This document shows, in pieces, positions 24,985-33,358 of a DNA stretch of 64,000 bases. The position numbers and the translations under genes were made by a program. Below the pieces are notes generated by a model that was not told the DNA's origin, made no database searches, and saw only the letters and a program-made list of their open reading frames with translations. Within the stretch, counting starts at the first letter, position 1, and each line of letters starts with the position of its first letter. This stretch comes from Bacteriovoracaceae bacterium (lineage in GTDB: Bacteria > Bdellovibrionota > Bacteriovoracia > Bacteriovoracales > Bacteriovoracaceae). The stretch is from positions 1 through 64,000 of the forward strand of contig JAIEMA010000021.1 in assembly GCA_019752535.1 (NCBI GenBank). The letters run 5' to 3'.

Positions 24985-26273
24985 GGGAAGAACTGAGACT
25001 TAGGGTCATGCTGTTTTTTTAGCGCTTTGAAAACCATTCTTTGAGTGTCGTGAATAAAGGGCTTAATAAATTTTTGCTTCAATAATCCAATTCCATGTTC
25101 TGCAAAAGGTGAGCCCTGCCACTTAAGGACTTGGGCGTAGAGCTTTTCAAACTCGGCTTGGCATTTTTGAGAGTCCTCAGGGCGCGGCATATAATTGTAG
25201 TGCAAATGGGCATCTCCGAAATGACCAAAAAGGTTGTAGCGCACACCTAGTTTTGAGAGCTCTCGGTAGAAATCAAGTAGATCTTTAAAATGATCGCCGC
25301 TGACTTGGCAGTCAGTTCCCATCTTTTTCACGCCCATCTTTGAATTTTCTTCAAACACAGCGCGAGGAACTCCTGCTCTCACAGAATGAAACTTCGCTGA
25401 GCTTAATTCAAACACGTCATCCGGGGAGACGTGTTGAAGTTCACCCAAGAGTTCTCCATAAACACGTTCAAATTCGTTCGAGAGAATTTCAAGGAAGATC
25501 ACATCTTGGCTCTGGCCTAGGCGCTCATCAGCTTTAAGATAGGCGATTGAGTTTGAGTCCAAAAGTTCACAAGAGATCACGGCCCCACGAAAATGTTGGA
25601 CGGCCTTAAAGATTTCAAGATGAGCTGTGTAATCATTTTCCCACTTTGGCAGCAGCATAAAGAGGTGAGTCACGTCATCATGAGTTGTTGTTTTAATTTC
25701 GGCTTCAGTGATGATGCCGAGCTGTCCCTCTGTTCCAATCAGAAGATCGGTTTCTTTCTCAAAGCGTGGATAGGGAGCATTCTTGTAGCCGCTGTAGTGA
25801 GAAAATTCTTTCTGATAGGCGGCTAAGCCCTCAGTCGAAGGAAAATCTTTATCGGCAGAAAGTTCATGCTCCACTCCATTGAAGTCGAGATATTTTAAGC
25901 GCACAATTTGCTTTCTCATATTCCCGAAGGCAAAGCATCTCTCACCAGTACAGGATGTCGCAAGGCCCGCAAGAATAAGAGCGAGCTGCTCTGTTGGAGA
26001 AGTCATAATGGCACGGCCATGGGATTTTAAGAATTGATCAGCGTCTTGCCAATTGACGGCCCCACGAATGATGACGTTTTCACCTTTGAGGGTCATCTTT
26101 GGTGGGATCTTTGAGAGGTCGGCAACAACCAAAGGGCCCTTCATCTCCGCTTCTAATTTATCATAAGGAATCACCGTCGAAGTGCGTGAGGAATGGTAAA
26201 ATGAAGGAGTATGAGTCTTCAAATGATTGATAAGATCAGACTCGTTAGAAAAAGATTTTGATGTTAAATTCAT
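24960..26273 (-). CDS. FAD-binding oxidoreductase (VAO/PCMH family, GlcD/D-lactate dehydrogenase-like)
   Basis: 437 residues. The N-terminal FAD domain is degenerate at the start but contains RGAVNWQDADQFLKSHGRAI, a serine/threonine-rich SPTEQLALILAGLATSCTGE loop, and IGTEGQLGIITEAEI, the hallmark of the family. The C-terminal cap has FGHFGDAHLHYNYMPR and ends EHGIGLLKQKF...DPKSQFFPQG. Members oxidise 2-hydroxy acids (lactate, glycolate) or similar. The electron acceptor and substrate are unknown. It is single and divergent from the CoA-binding protein gene. Confidence 0.85.
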   Translation of the reverse strand: MNLTSKSFSNESDLINHLKTHTPSFYHSSRTSTVIPYDKLEAEMKGPLVVADLSKIPPKMTLKGENVIIRGAVNWQDADQFLKSHGRAIMTSPTEQLALILAGLATSCTGERCFAFGNMRKQIVRLKYLDFNGVEHELSADKDFPSTEGLAAYQKEFSHYSGYKNAPYPRFEKETDLLIGTEGQLGIITEAEIKTTTHDDVTHLFMLLPKWENDYTAHLEIFKAVQHFRGAVISCELLDSNSIAYLKADERLGQSQDVIFLEILSNEFERVYGELLGELQHVSPDDVFELSSAKFHSVRAGVPRAVFEENSKMGVKKMGTDCQVSGDHFKDLLDFYRELSKLGVRYNLFGHFGDAHLHYNYMPRPEDSQKCQAEFEKLYAQVLKWQGSPFAEHGIGLLKQKFIKPFIHDTQRMVFKALKKQHDPKSQFFPQGFMTTV

Positions 26274-26300
26274 GGGGTCAGTTTAACAAAAGGAAGGCTT

Positions 26301-26666
26301 ATGGGTCCAGTAGTGGTTTTAGGGGCTTCAAGTGACCCGACTCGTTATTCGCATATGGCCGTACAAAATCTTTTAGACAAAGGGTTTAAGGTCATTGCGG
26401 TTCACCCCCGTGAAAAAGAAGTCTTAGGGCTTAAAGTCTATCCAAGTTTAGCTGAAATTCCTGCTGGAGCGGTAGATACGGTGACAATGTATATCAGCTC
26501 CATTCTTTCGGAAAAAATCTCTGACGCCATCGTTCATTTAAAACCAAAAAGGGTGATTTTTAATCCCGGCTCTGAAAACCCAAAGCTTTCTAAAAAACTA
26601 CAAGAAGCCGGTGTCGAGGTTTTAGAAGCCTGCACTCTAGTCATGCTCAGAACTAATCAGTTTTGA
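26301..26666 (+). CDS. CoA-binding domain protein (YccU-like)
   Basis: 121 residues, one CoA_binding_2 Rossmann domain: VVLGASSDPTRYSHMAVQNL (dinucleotide/CoA loop), VIAVHPREKEVLGLKVYPSL, VIFNPGSENPKLSKKLQEAG, and EACTLVMLRT at the end. These small proteins bind CoA, and in several bacteria form a disulfide with it through the C-terminal cysteine (here C in EACTLV). The physiological role is unclear. Overlaps the convergent nucleotidase gene by 10 bp. Confidence 0.88.
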   Translation: MGPVVVLGASSDPTRYSHMAVQNLLDKGFKVIAVHPREKEVLGLKVYPSLAEIPAGAVDTVTMYISSILSEKISDAIVHLKPKRVIFNPGSENPKLSKKLQEAGVEVLEACTLVMLRTNQF

Positions 26667-28177
26667 GCGACTTGACCACATCGAAGAGGTGAGTTGACTC
26701 GAATATAGTCTTCAAGCTTCTCCCAATACTTCACACCCGTGTATCTTCTTCCAGTGTAGAGAATGCCTTTAAGCCACGGTATCGTGCTCTCAACAGCGTA
26801 GATCACTTCTGAAGGCATGGCTAAGCGATAATCCTTTAGGGGATTAATCTTTTTTCCATTTATTTTAAAATCAAAACCGCTCTCCATCCCATTTTTCGGC
26901 ATATCAACACCGGAAAAATTCAGTCCAAATTGGCCAGGGGCTTTGGCGGCGAATTCAAAAATCTTTTTCAAAAGAAAGCCATTGAGTTTAATCGTCACAA
27001 TCTCCCAACCGCCATCATTGAACTCTCTAAAATGAGGGAAGTTATCAATCATATCGACATAACGAATGGGGCCGGCCGGAATTTGTTCGCCTTCAAAGTT
27101 GGCGACATGAAGACCCACGTCGGCCTTAACCGATTCATGAGTCATTTTTGCTAAATGTGAGCCCCAACAAGAGGTTGTCGATTTTGCAATTCCATCAACA
27201 GATCCATGAAGTGTGAATTTTGATTCACCTATGACCTCATCCATCGCGCGCTTAAAGTAGTCTTCTCTATGCACTTTTGCGATCTCAACTAAATCTCTCA
27301 CACCTTTGTCATCGGGGATATCGGCCGTGATGTCATGAAGTTTATAACTGATAAATTGATGCTTTTTCGTGACAGGATCAATATCAATAATCATTTCACC
27401 AAGAGCAAGAGAGTTCGCGCCCGTTTGAAGTACTGGGATATCTTCTCCATTTTTATTCTTGGCAAGAATAGGATCTTCAAGACGCGTATGAGAGTGACCG
27501 CCGACGACGAGATCAATTCTTTTAGATTTTTTAACAATTTCTACATCTTTGGCAAAACCGATGTGAGTTAAGGCCATGAGGAAATCGACTTTTTTAAGCT
27601 TTGCTTTTAATTCCATCGCTGGAAGTAGAGTGGCCGGAGGTAGAATGAGACCAGTATTTAAAATGGGATATTGATAATGGGCCTCAGCAGTTGAGAGTCC
27701 GAATATTCCAATTTTGACTCCCTCATAGTTAATTGTCACCATATCAGGGATTTTGCCTCTTAATCCCATGAGCCACTCCCCTCGAAGATTGGCCGATACA
27801 ATTTTCGCTTTAAGGTTGGCCGCTTCCATTTGCTTAGCGAGCTCTCGGCCCCCTTGCATATAATCATGATTGCCAAGAACTGTGACTTGAATCCCTAGAG
27901 CATCAATCATTTGAAGGGCATCCACTCCATTGTTGGCCATGAAAAAAGAGGTCCCTTCACCAAAATCTCCCCCATCCACAAAGAGAGTTTTCATGCCGGT
28001 CTCTTTGGCTTTGGCCTTAAGAGAGTCGGCCAGCGCTTTGATTTTGGCGTAACCACCTTTTCCATTTCGAGTTCCATCAAAATAGGAATGGAGATCGTTG
28101 GTGTGGAGAAGCTGGAGTCTCAAGGCAAAGGCTTCAAAGGGAAGGAGTAAAAGACATAAAAGCAGGATGTTTTTCAT
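26657..28177 (-). CDS. Periplasmic 5'-nucleotidase / metallophosphatase (UshA-like)
   Basis: 506 residues with signal peptide MKNILLLCLLLLPFEAFA. The N-terminal calcineurin-like domain carries LLHTNDLHSYFDG, FVDGGDFGEG, VLGNHDYMQGG and VVGGHSHTRLED, covering the dimetal ligands. The C-terminal substrate domain follows (about 300 on, with VANFEGEQIPAGPIRYVDMI). It should hydrolyse nucleotides or nucleotide sugars in the periplasm, releasing nucleosides for uptake, which is useful to a predator. UshA, NAD nucleotidase and SoxB-like members cannot be separated here. Confidence 0.92.
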   Translation of the reverse strand: MKNILLLCLLLLPFEAFALRLQLLHTNDLHSYFDGTRNGKGGYAKIKALADSLKAKAKETGMKTLFVDGGDFGEGTSFFMANNGVDALQMIDALGIQVTVLGNHDYMQGGRELAKQMEAANLKAKIVSANLRGEWLMGLRGKIPDMVTINYEGVKIGIFGLSTAEAHYQYPILNTGLILPPATLLPAMELKAKLKKVDFLMALTHIGFAKDVEIVKKSKRIDLVVGGHSHTRLEDPILAKNKNGEDIPVLQTGANSLALGEMIIDIDPVTKKHQFISYKLHDITADIPDDKGVRDLVEIAKVHREDYFKRAMDEVIGESKFTLHGSVDGIAKSTTSCWGSHLAKMTHESVKADVGLHVANFEGEQIPAGPIRYVDMIDNFPHFREFNDGGWEIVTIKLNGFLLKKIFEFAAKAPGQFGLNFSGVDMPKNGMESGFDFKINGKKINPLKDYRLAMPSEVIYAVESTIPWLKGILYTGRRYTGVKYWEKLEDYIRVNSPLRCGQVAQN

Positions 28178-28224
28178 ATGAAAGCTGTTCGGTGGGGGCG
28201 AAAAAAGCTTTGATTTATCTGCGA

Positions 28225-28244
28225 TTTTTCACAGGTGTGAAAAA
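28225..28244. promoter_or_regulatory. 20-bp palindrome TTTTTCACA-GG-TGTGAAAAA
   Basis: Perfect 9-bp arms with a 2-base centre, between the divergent nucleotidase (start 28177) and U32 gene (start 28327). The shape fits a dimeric repressor or CRP/FNR-type site. No factor can be named. Confidence 0.55.
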
Positions 28245-28326
28245 AGTTCCCAATTGGAGTTAGTCAACTTTAATAAGCCTTGAGCTTTGCTTGTCGCCTC
28301 TTCTGGAGTTCGCTAAAAGAGAGACT

Positions 28327-30762
28327 ATGAAATTCCCTGAACTTCTCCTTCCCGTGGGTAATCAATCCATGGCCCTGGCCGCGATCCATGGCGGTGGCGA
28401 TGCTATTTATTTAGGAGTTCCTGGCTTTAATGCTCGGGGAAGGACACAAGACTTTTCTATTCAAGAATTAAAAGAGCTGATTGATTTGTGCCACCTCTAT
28501 GGTGTGAAAGTGCATTTGGCGTTTAATGTTTTGATTTTTGAAAATGAACTTTCAATTGCGAAAACTTTGTTAGAAGAAATTCTTCCCTTAGGGCCTGATG
28601 CCTTTATCGTTCAAGACGTGGGTCTCATCAAGCTCATTCGTCTTATGGCCCCTGAAATGCGCATCCATGGCTCCACTCAAATGACGATCACCAATGATGA
28701 AGCCATTCGTTTGATTGAAGATCTTAACATTCAGCGCTTTGTCTTAGGCAGAGAGAATAGTCTTGAAGAGATGAAGACTATTCGTCTTGGTACAAATCGT
28801 GAGCTTGAAGTCTTCGTCCATGGGGCCTTATGCGTGGCATATTCAGGACAATGCTTTACTTCCGAATCTCTCGGTGGACGATCGGCCAATCGCGGTCAGT
28901 GCGCGCAAAGTTGTCGTTTGGGTTATGAGCTTTTTGTCGATGGAGAAAAGAGAGATCTCGGCGATAAAAAATATCTAGTGAGCCCTCAAGATCTCTGTGC
29001 CATTGAAGAAGTTCCCGAACTGATGAAAATTGGAATTGATTCATTTAAGGTCGAGGGACGCCTAAAGGGTGTTGAATATGTCGCTAAGAGTGCTCAAAGT
29101 TATCAGTCGGCGATCCATGGGAATTTGAATCCAGACGCAAAAAAAGAGATGGCCATCAGTTATGGGAGAGGATTTTTTAATGGCTGGTATGATGGTGTGA
29201 ATCATCAAAAACTAGTCGAAGGAAGTTTCTCCTCCCATCGCGGTCATGAAGTTGGAAAAGTCTCAAAGCTTACAAAAAATTCTGTAATCATTGAAACAAG
29301 TGATGAGATACGTGCAGGTCAGGGACTCTTCTTTGCTATTCACAGTTTAGAAATTGGCGCCAAAGTATTTCAAGTCAAAAAGATTTCAGCTGATAAGTCT
29401 GAGGTCACCTTACTGGCCCCATTTGATTATCAAAAATTAAAGATTGGCATGCGCACCTGGATTAATTCCGACGATAAGATTGCGGGCGAAGTGAAGAAGC
29501 TCATGACTGATAGACAAGTCATGAAGAGAATTCCGATCGATATGGAACTCAATCTTGAACTTAATAAACCGGCCCAACTTAAATTGACTGATCCCGAAGG
29601 GCGATCGGCGATAGTCATGGGAGCTGTGGGGGTTGCGGCCCAAAAAATGGTTGATGAAAAAGTACTCTGGGATGAGCTCTCTGCTCTAGGATCAACAGCA
29701 TTTATTTTAAAGAATAAAAAATTCTCTGGAGTGGGTGTTTATCTCTCGCAAAAAGATTTAAAAAATTTGAGACGTGAAGGCATTGAAGAGCTGACGAAAC
29801 TGCGCCTCTTAAGAGAGGTGAGAGTCAATGTTGCGGATATTCCCTTATGGGACAAGAGCACGCAGAAACAACAAGCCAGTTTGAATGTCTTGCTTCGTGA
29901 AAAACAGCAGGTCGAAGATTTGCTTCTTTTAGATGAGAAATCGAAGAGAAACATTGGAACTGTGTTTTTAGATTTTGAGTTTGGAAAAGACTATCAAAGC
30001 TCTGTTGACCTTCTCCGAAGCTCAAATTTAAAAGTTGGAATATGCACCACAAGAATTTTAAAGCCTAAAGAGTACTACAATCTCAATACGATTGTTCGTC
30101 TCAAGCCAGATGCCATTATGGTGAGAAACTTAGGGGCATTGGGCTATTTAAAAGATAAAGGCATTGATCTTCATGGCGACTTCTCACTTAATGTCACCAA
30201 TCATCTCACGGCGGAATACTTAATCTCAAAAGGATTAAAGTCAGTTTGTGCTTCTTATGATTTGAATCAAACGCAGCTTCATGATTTGGCCCGAAATGTT
30301 CCCTATGGGTTTTTAGAAGTCACTCTTCACCAGTACATGCCAGAGTTTCATATGGAGCACTGTGTGTTTGCGGCTTTTATGTCAAAAGGGTCTAGTTTTA
30401 AAGATTGCGGTAAGCCTTGTGAGAAACACAATGTAGAGATGAAGGATGCTTACGGGAATATGCATTTTCTTAAGGCCGATCAAGAATGTCGAAACACGAT
30501 GTATCGTGGAAGTGCGCAGTCAGCGGCTTTTTTAGTGAATCAAGAAGAAATCGCCCTTTGGAGATTTGAAGCGTTAAATGAGTTGGGTGATGTGCTGAGA
30601 CTTAAAGTGAAGAGCTATCTCGAGTTGATCTCGCAGGAGAAGAATCTTGAACAAGTGATTCAAGATGTTGGATCAAGCGAGAAATATGGGGTCACAGAAG
30701 GACAAATGAGCGTTGAGAGAGCGTGGAAAGATCGAAAAAAATCAGAGGACGTCCTCACGTGA
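28327..30762 (+). CDS. U32 family protein, long form (RlhA-like)
   Basis: 811 residues from ATG 28327, which begins MKFPELLLPVGNQSMALAAI as in other U32 proteins; an upstream start would add 12 residues. The U32 core ends with EVFVHGALCVAYSGQC and NRGQCAQSCRLGYE, the four-cysteine Fe-S motif. A DUF3656-like middle and further C-terminal cysteines (MEHCVFAAF, KDCGKPCEKHN, ADQECRNTMY) follow. Long U32 proteins such as E. coli RlhA hydroxylate 23S rRNA C2501; short ones act on tRNA or in ubiquinone synthesis. The extra C-terminal cluster resembles the TrhP/RlhA C-terminal region but was not checked. Its end overlaps the convergent RluE gene. Confidence 0.85.
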   Translation: MKFPELLLPVGNQSMALAAIHGGGDAIYLGVPGFNARGRTQDFSIQELKELIDLCHLYGVKVHLAFNVLIFENELSIAKTLLEEILPLGPDAFIVQDVGLIKLIRLMAPEMRIHGSTQMTITNDEAIRLIEDLNIQRFVLGRENSLEEMKTIRLGTNRELEVFVHGALCVAYSGQCFTSESLGGRSANRGQCAQSCRLGYELFVDGEKRDLGDKKYLVSPQDLCAIEEVPELMKIGIDSFKVEGRLKGVEYVAKSAQSYQSAIHGNLNPDAKKEMAISYGRGFFNGWYDGVNHQKLVEGSFSSHRGHEVGKVSKLTKNSVIIETSDEIRAGQGLFFAIHSLEIGAKVFQVKKISADKSEVTLLAPFDYQKLKIGMRTWINSDDKIAGEVKKLMTDRQVMKRIPIDMELNLELNKPAQLKLTDPEGRSAIVMGAVGVAAQKMVDEKVLWDELSALGSTAFILKNKKFSGVGVYLSQKDLKNLRREGIEELTKLRLLREVRVNVADIPLWDKSTQKQQASLNVLLREKQQVEDLLLLDEKSKRNIGTVFLDFEFGKDYQSSVDLLRSSNLKVGICTTRILKPKEYYNLNTIVRLKPDAIMVRNLGALGYLKDKGIDLHGDFSLNVTNHLTAEYLISKGLKSVCASYDLNQTQLHDLARNVPYGFLEVTLHQYMPEFHMEHCVFAAFMSKGSSFKDCGKPCEKHNVEMKDAYGNMHFLKADQECRNTMYRGSAQSAAFLVNQEEIALWRFEALNELGDVLRLKVKSYLELISQEKNLEQVIQDVGSSEKYGVTEGQMSVERAWKDRKKSEDVLT

Positions 30763-31311
30763 GACTTCTCTAAATTCTCCCTCTGCTAAACCTTCAAGTT
30801 TTAATTTACCAATCGCCACACGTATAAGACGCAAGCAAGGATGACCTATCGCTGCTGTCATCTTCCTTACCTGACGATTTTTTCCCTCTTTAATTTTCAT
30901 TTCAATCCAACAATCGGGCACAGTCTTACGCTCTCTGATGGGAGGATTTCTGGGCCCATAGCCGGGATCTTCAATAAGGGCGACCTGGCAGGGAAGAGTT
31001 TTGTAATCTTGAATCTCAAGTCCAGCTCTCATTTTGTCTAGTGCTTCGATTGAAGGGATGCGCTCGATTTGAACGTGATAAGTTTTCTCTTTATCAAAGC
31101 GAGGCTCAAGAATTTTTTGAATCAATGGGCCATCATTCGTAAGGAGTAGCAAACCCTCTGAGTCTTTATCTAAGCGCCCAGCGGGGTAAATGCCTGGGGG
31201 AAAACCAAATTCAGCCAGAGATCTCGCTCCATCTTCAGGAGTGAATTGACTCAAAACCCCATAGGGTTTGTTAAAAATAAAATATCGAAAAGACGAATCA
31301 GTTTTTTTCAC
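30742..31311 (-). CDS. rluE: 23S rRNA pseudouridine synthase, RluE/RsuA family
   Basis: 189 residues from GTG 31311 (KKTDSSFRYFIFNKPYGVLS). A GTG at 31368 would add 19 residues without a ribosome site. The catalytic Asp is in AGRLDKDSEGLLLLTNDG, and KTYHVQIE and EGKNRQVRKMTAAIGHPCLR complete the RsuA-family core. There is no S4 domain, so it is the RluE type (U2457 in E. coli). GTG 31311 would coincide with the start point predicted from the TATAAT on this strand, so the mRNA may be leaderless. Confidence 0.88.
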   Translation of the reverse strand: MKKTDSSFRYFIFNKPYGVLSQFTPEDGARSLAEFGFPPGIYPAGRLDKDSEGLLLLTNDGPLIQKILEPRFDKEKTYHVQIERIPSIEALDKMRAGLEIQDYKTLPCQVALIEDPGYGPRNPPIRERKTVPDCWIEMKIKEGKNRQVRKMTAAIGHPCLRLIRVAIGKLKLEGLAEGEFREVSREDVL

Positions 31312-31313
31312 GT

Positions 31314-31323
31314 TATAATTATA
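31314..31323. promoter_or_regulatory. Symmetric -10 element TATAATTATA for divergent rluE and yciH
   Basis: The palindrome gives TATAAT on both strands. Counting six to seven bases on, the + start falls at about 31326, the A of the yciH ATG, and the - start at about 31311, the G of the rluE GTG. On the minus strand it is also an extended -10 (TGCTATAAT). No clear -35 is visible. Confidence 0.55.
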
Positions 31324-31325
31324 GC

Positions 31326-31679
31326 ATGACTGATAAGCCTCGCATTCTCTATTCCTCAGATGGCTCACACAAATTAAATTGTGAGAAATGCTCCTCCAAT
31401 CCTTGTCGATGTCCTAAATCAAAAAATTTGAACCCGAGTGAGCACACTTTAAAAGTCCGTCGTGAAACCAATGGGCGCGGAGGAAAGACAGTGACGGTGG
31501 TTTTAGAGCTTCCGGATAATGAGTCCTACTTCAAAGAGCTCACCAGTAAGTTAAAGACTCATTGTGGTTGTGGTGGCGCTTTCAAGGGCCAAACAATAGA
31601 GATTCAGGGTGATCATCGAGATAAGGTTAAGGCCTATCTTGAGGCACGAGGTTTCAAGGTGAAGCTGGCCGGAGGTTAA
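31326..31679 (+). CDS. yciH: SUI1/eIF1-like translation factor YciH
   Basis: 117 residues. The C-terminal SUI1 domain has TVVLELPDNESYFKELTSKL, HCGCGGAFKGQTIEIQGDHR and ends ARGFKVKLAGG, nearly as in E. coli YciH. The N-terminus carries a possible metal-binding set, LNCEKCSSNPCRCPKSKN. YciH is related to eIF1 and is thought to influence start selection, but its bacterial role is weakly defined. No Shine-Dalgarno precedes the ATG, which sits at the predicted transcription start. Confidence 0.9.
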   Translation: MTDKPRILYSSDGSHKLNCEKCSSNPCRCPKSKNLNPSEHTLKVRRETNGRGGKTVTVVLELPDNESYFKELTSKLKTHCGCGGAFKGQTIEIQGDHRDKVKAYLEARGFKVKLAGG

Positions 31680-31789
31680 GTTCTGTTAATATAGATTAAA
31701 TCGTCGTTACCTATGTGTCTGATAATTCATTATTTTCTGCAACACGAGCCCTTCAGACAGGTTTATCATTACAAAAAATGGGGGCAATC

Positions 31790-33358
31790 ATGATCGGTTT
31801 CAAAGAAATTAAAAAAGAATATTTTGCCAACGACCTGATGTCTGGCTTCGTTCTCTTTCTTATCGCCCTACCTCTTTGCGTGGGGATTGCTCTTGGTAGC
31901 GGAGCTCCAGCTTCTGCCGGCATCATTGCGGGATGTGTGGGAGGGATTCTTGGCTCGCTTGTAGGTGGTGTGAGACTGAGTATTAACGGACCTGCAGCTG
32001 GCATGATTGTGGTTGTTCTTGGTGGTATTAATTCACTTTCTGATGGAGATGCGCTTTTAGGCTTTAAGCGTTTTCTTTCCTGCGTGGTGATTGTCGGCAT
32101 TCTTCAATTCTTAAGTGGACTTGCTCGCCTTGGAAGACTTGCATTACTCGCTCCACTTCCTGTCATTCACGGCATGATGGCCGCTATCGGAAGTATTATT
32201 ATCATTAAGCAGATTCCAGTTCTTTTAGGTGTAAAGCCTGAAGCTAAATCACTCATCGGAATTGTGGGTGAGATTCCACGTTTAATACAAAATATGACGA
32301 CTCCCATTGCTGTGATCGCGCTGGTGAGCTTTTTAGTTTTAGTCGCTTGGCAATTTGTTCCCTCTAAAGTGACTCGCTTCCTTCCAGGTCCTTTAATGGC
32401 CGTTGTTGTAGGCTTGATTGCCTCATTCCAGTTTGGAATGATCGACGTTCATATGATGGACATGTTTGGAAAGACTTTTGAAATTGGACCAAAGTTTTTA
32501 GTGCCTCTAAAGGTTTCGGCTGATACTTTTTTTACTTTTCCACTTTTTGATAAGATTTTAGAAACACGCTCTCTCATCGTGATAATCAGTGTCTTTTTGA
32601 TCGGCTCCCTTGAGTCGCAGCTCTCAACTCTTGCTGTCGACAAAATGGATCCAGAAAAGCGCGTCTCTGATTATAACCAAGAATTTATTGGTAAGGGGCT
32701 TGTGAACCTTTTGTGTGGATTGATTGGTGGCCTACCAGTGATTACAGAAATCGTTCGCTCATCTGCGAATGTCGCCAATGGAGCGAAATCACCTTTATCT
32801 AACTTTCTCCATGGCTTATTTATGGCCGTCGCGGTGATGCTCATTCCAACTTTGCTCGCTCAGATTCCACTGGCGGCTCTAGCAGCAATTCTTCTACTTA
32901 TTGGTTGGAGATTAAGTCATCCTAAACATTTTATACATGCTTGGCATCAGGGCCTGGATGGTTTTATCGCCTTTGTTGTTACGTGGTCACTGACAATCTT
33001 AGATGATTTACTTGTCGGTATCGGAGTGGGTTTTTTAGTCTATGTATTGGCCCAATTGATTAAAGGTGTGAATCCGAAGTTTTTCTTAAAGCCAGAAATC
33101 CATTCTAAAACACAGGGCTCTAAGCTTCACGTTGAGGTCAGTGGAGCTTTAGTCTTTTCGGGATTTCTCTCTCTCTCTTCTGCATGTTTAGTTGAAACAG
33201 AAGCTTCAGAAGTGCTGCTGGATCTCGCACGAGTCTCAACCATGGATGACTCTGCAAAAGAGAACGTCCTAGGTTTAGAAAATGAAATCAGATCTCTTGG
33301 GAAGAAGCTGACAATTATTTGGCCAGCAACTCATCACTCTGGAGCTGTACACGCTTGA
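31790..33358 (+). CDS. SulP-family inorganic anion transporter
   Basis: 522 residues from ATG 31790. In-frame starts at 31778 (ATG) and 31715 (GTG) exist, but the family begins near FKEIKKEYFANDLMSGFVLF. SulP marks: ALPLCVGIALGSGAPASAGI, LSINGPAAGMIVVVLGGINS, and GLIGGLPVITEIVRSSANV. About 10-12 membrane segments are followed by a short, degenerate STAS-like tail (LHVEVSGALVFSGFLSL). Substrate may be sulfate, bicarbonate or another anion; the family does not say which. The 3' end overlaps the glycosyltransferase gene by 44 bp. Confidence 0.92.
   Translation: MIGFKEIKKEYFANDLMSGFVLFLIALPLCVGIALGSGAPASAGIIAGCVGGILGSLVGGVRLSINGPAAGMIVVVLGGINSLSDGDALLGFKRFLSCVVIVGILQFLSGLARLGRLALLAPLPVIHGMMAAIGSIIIIKQIPVLLGVKPEAKSLIGIVGEIPRLIQNMTTPIAVIALVSFLVLVAWQFVPSKVTRFLPGPLMAVVVGLIASFQFGMIDVHMMDMFGKTFEIGPKFLVPLKVSADTFFTFPLFDKILETRSLIVIISVFLIGSLESQLSTLAVDKMDPEKRVSDYNQEFIGKGLVNLLCGLIGGLPVITEIVRSSANVANGAKSPLSNFLHGLFMAVAVMLIPTLLAQIPLAALAAILLLIGWRLSHPKHFIHAWHQGLDGFIAFVVTWSLTILDDLLVGIGVGFLVYVLAQLIKGVNPKFFLKPEIHSKTQGSKLHVEVSGALVFSGFLSLSSACLVETEASEVLLDLARVSTMDDSAKENVLGLENEIRSLGKKLTIIWPATHHSGAVHA

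Noticed and set aside
31312-31368. Longer N-terminus for RluE from GTG 31368
   Set aside because: No ribosome site, and the added residues (SHLRNRECEAYQSC) do not look like the family; it would also overlap the yciH coding region.
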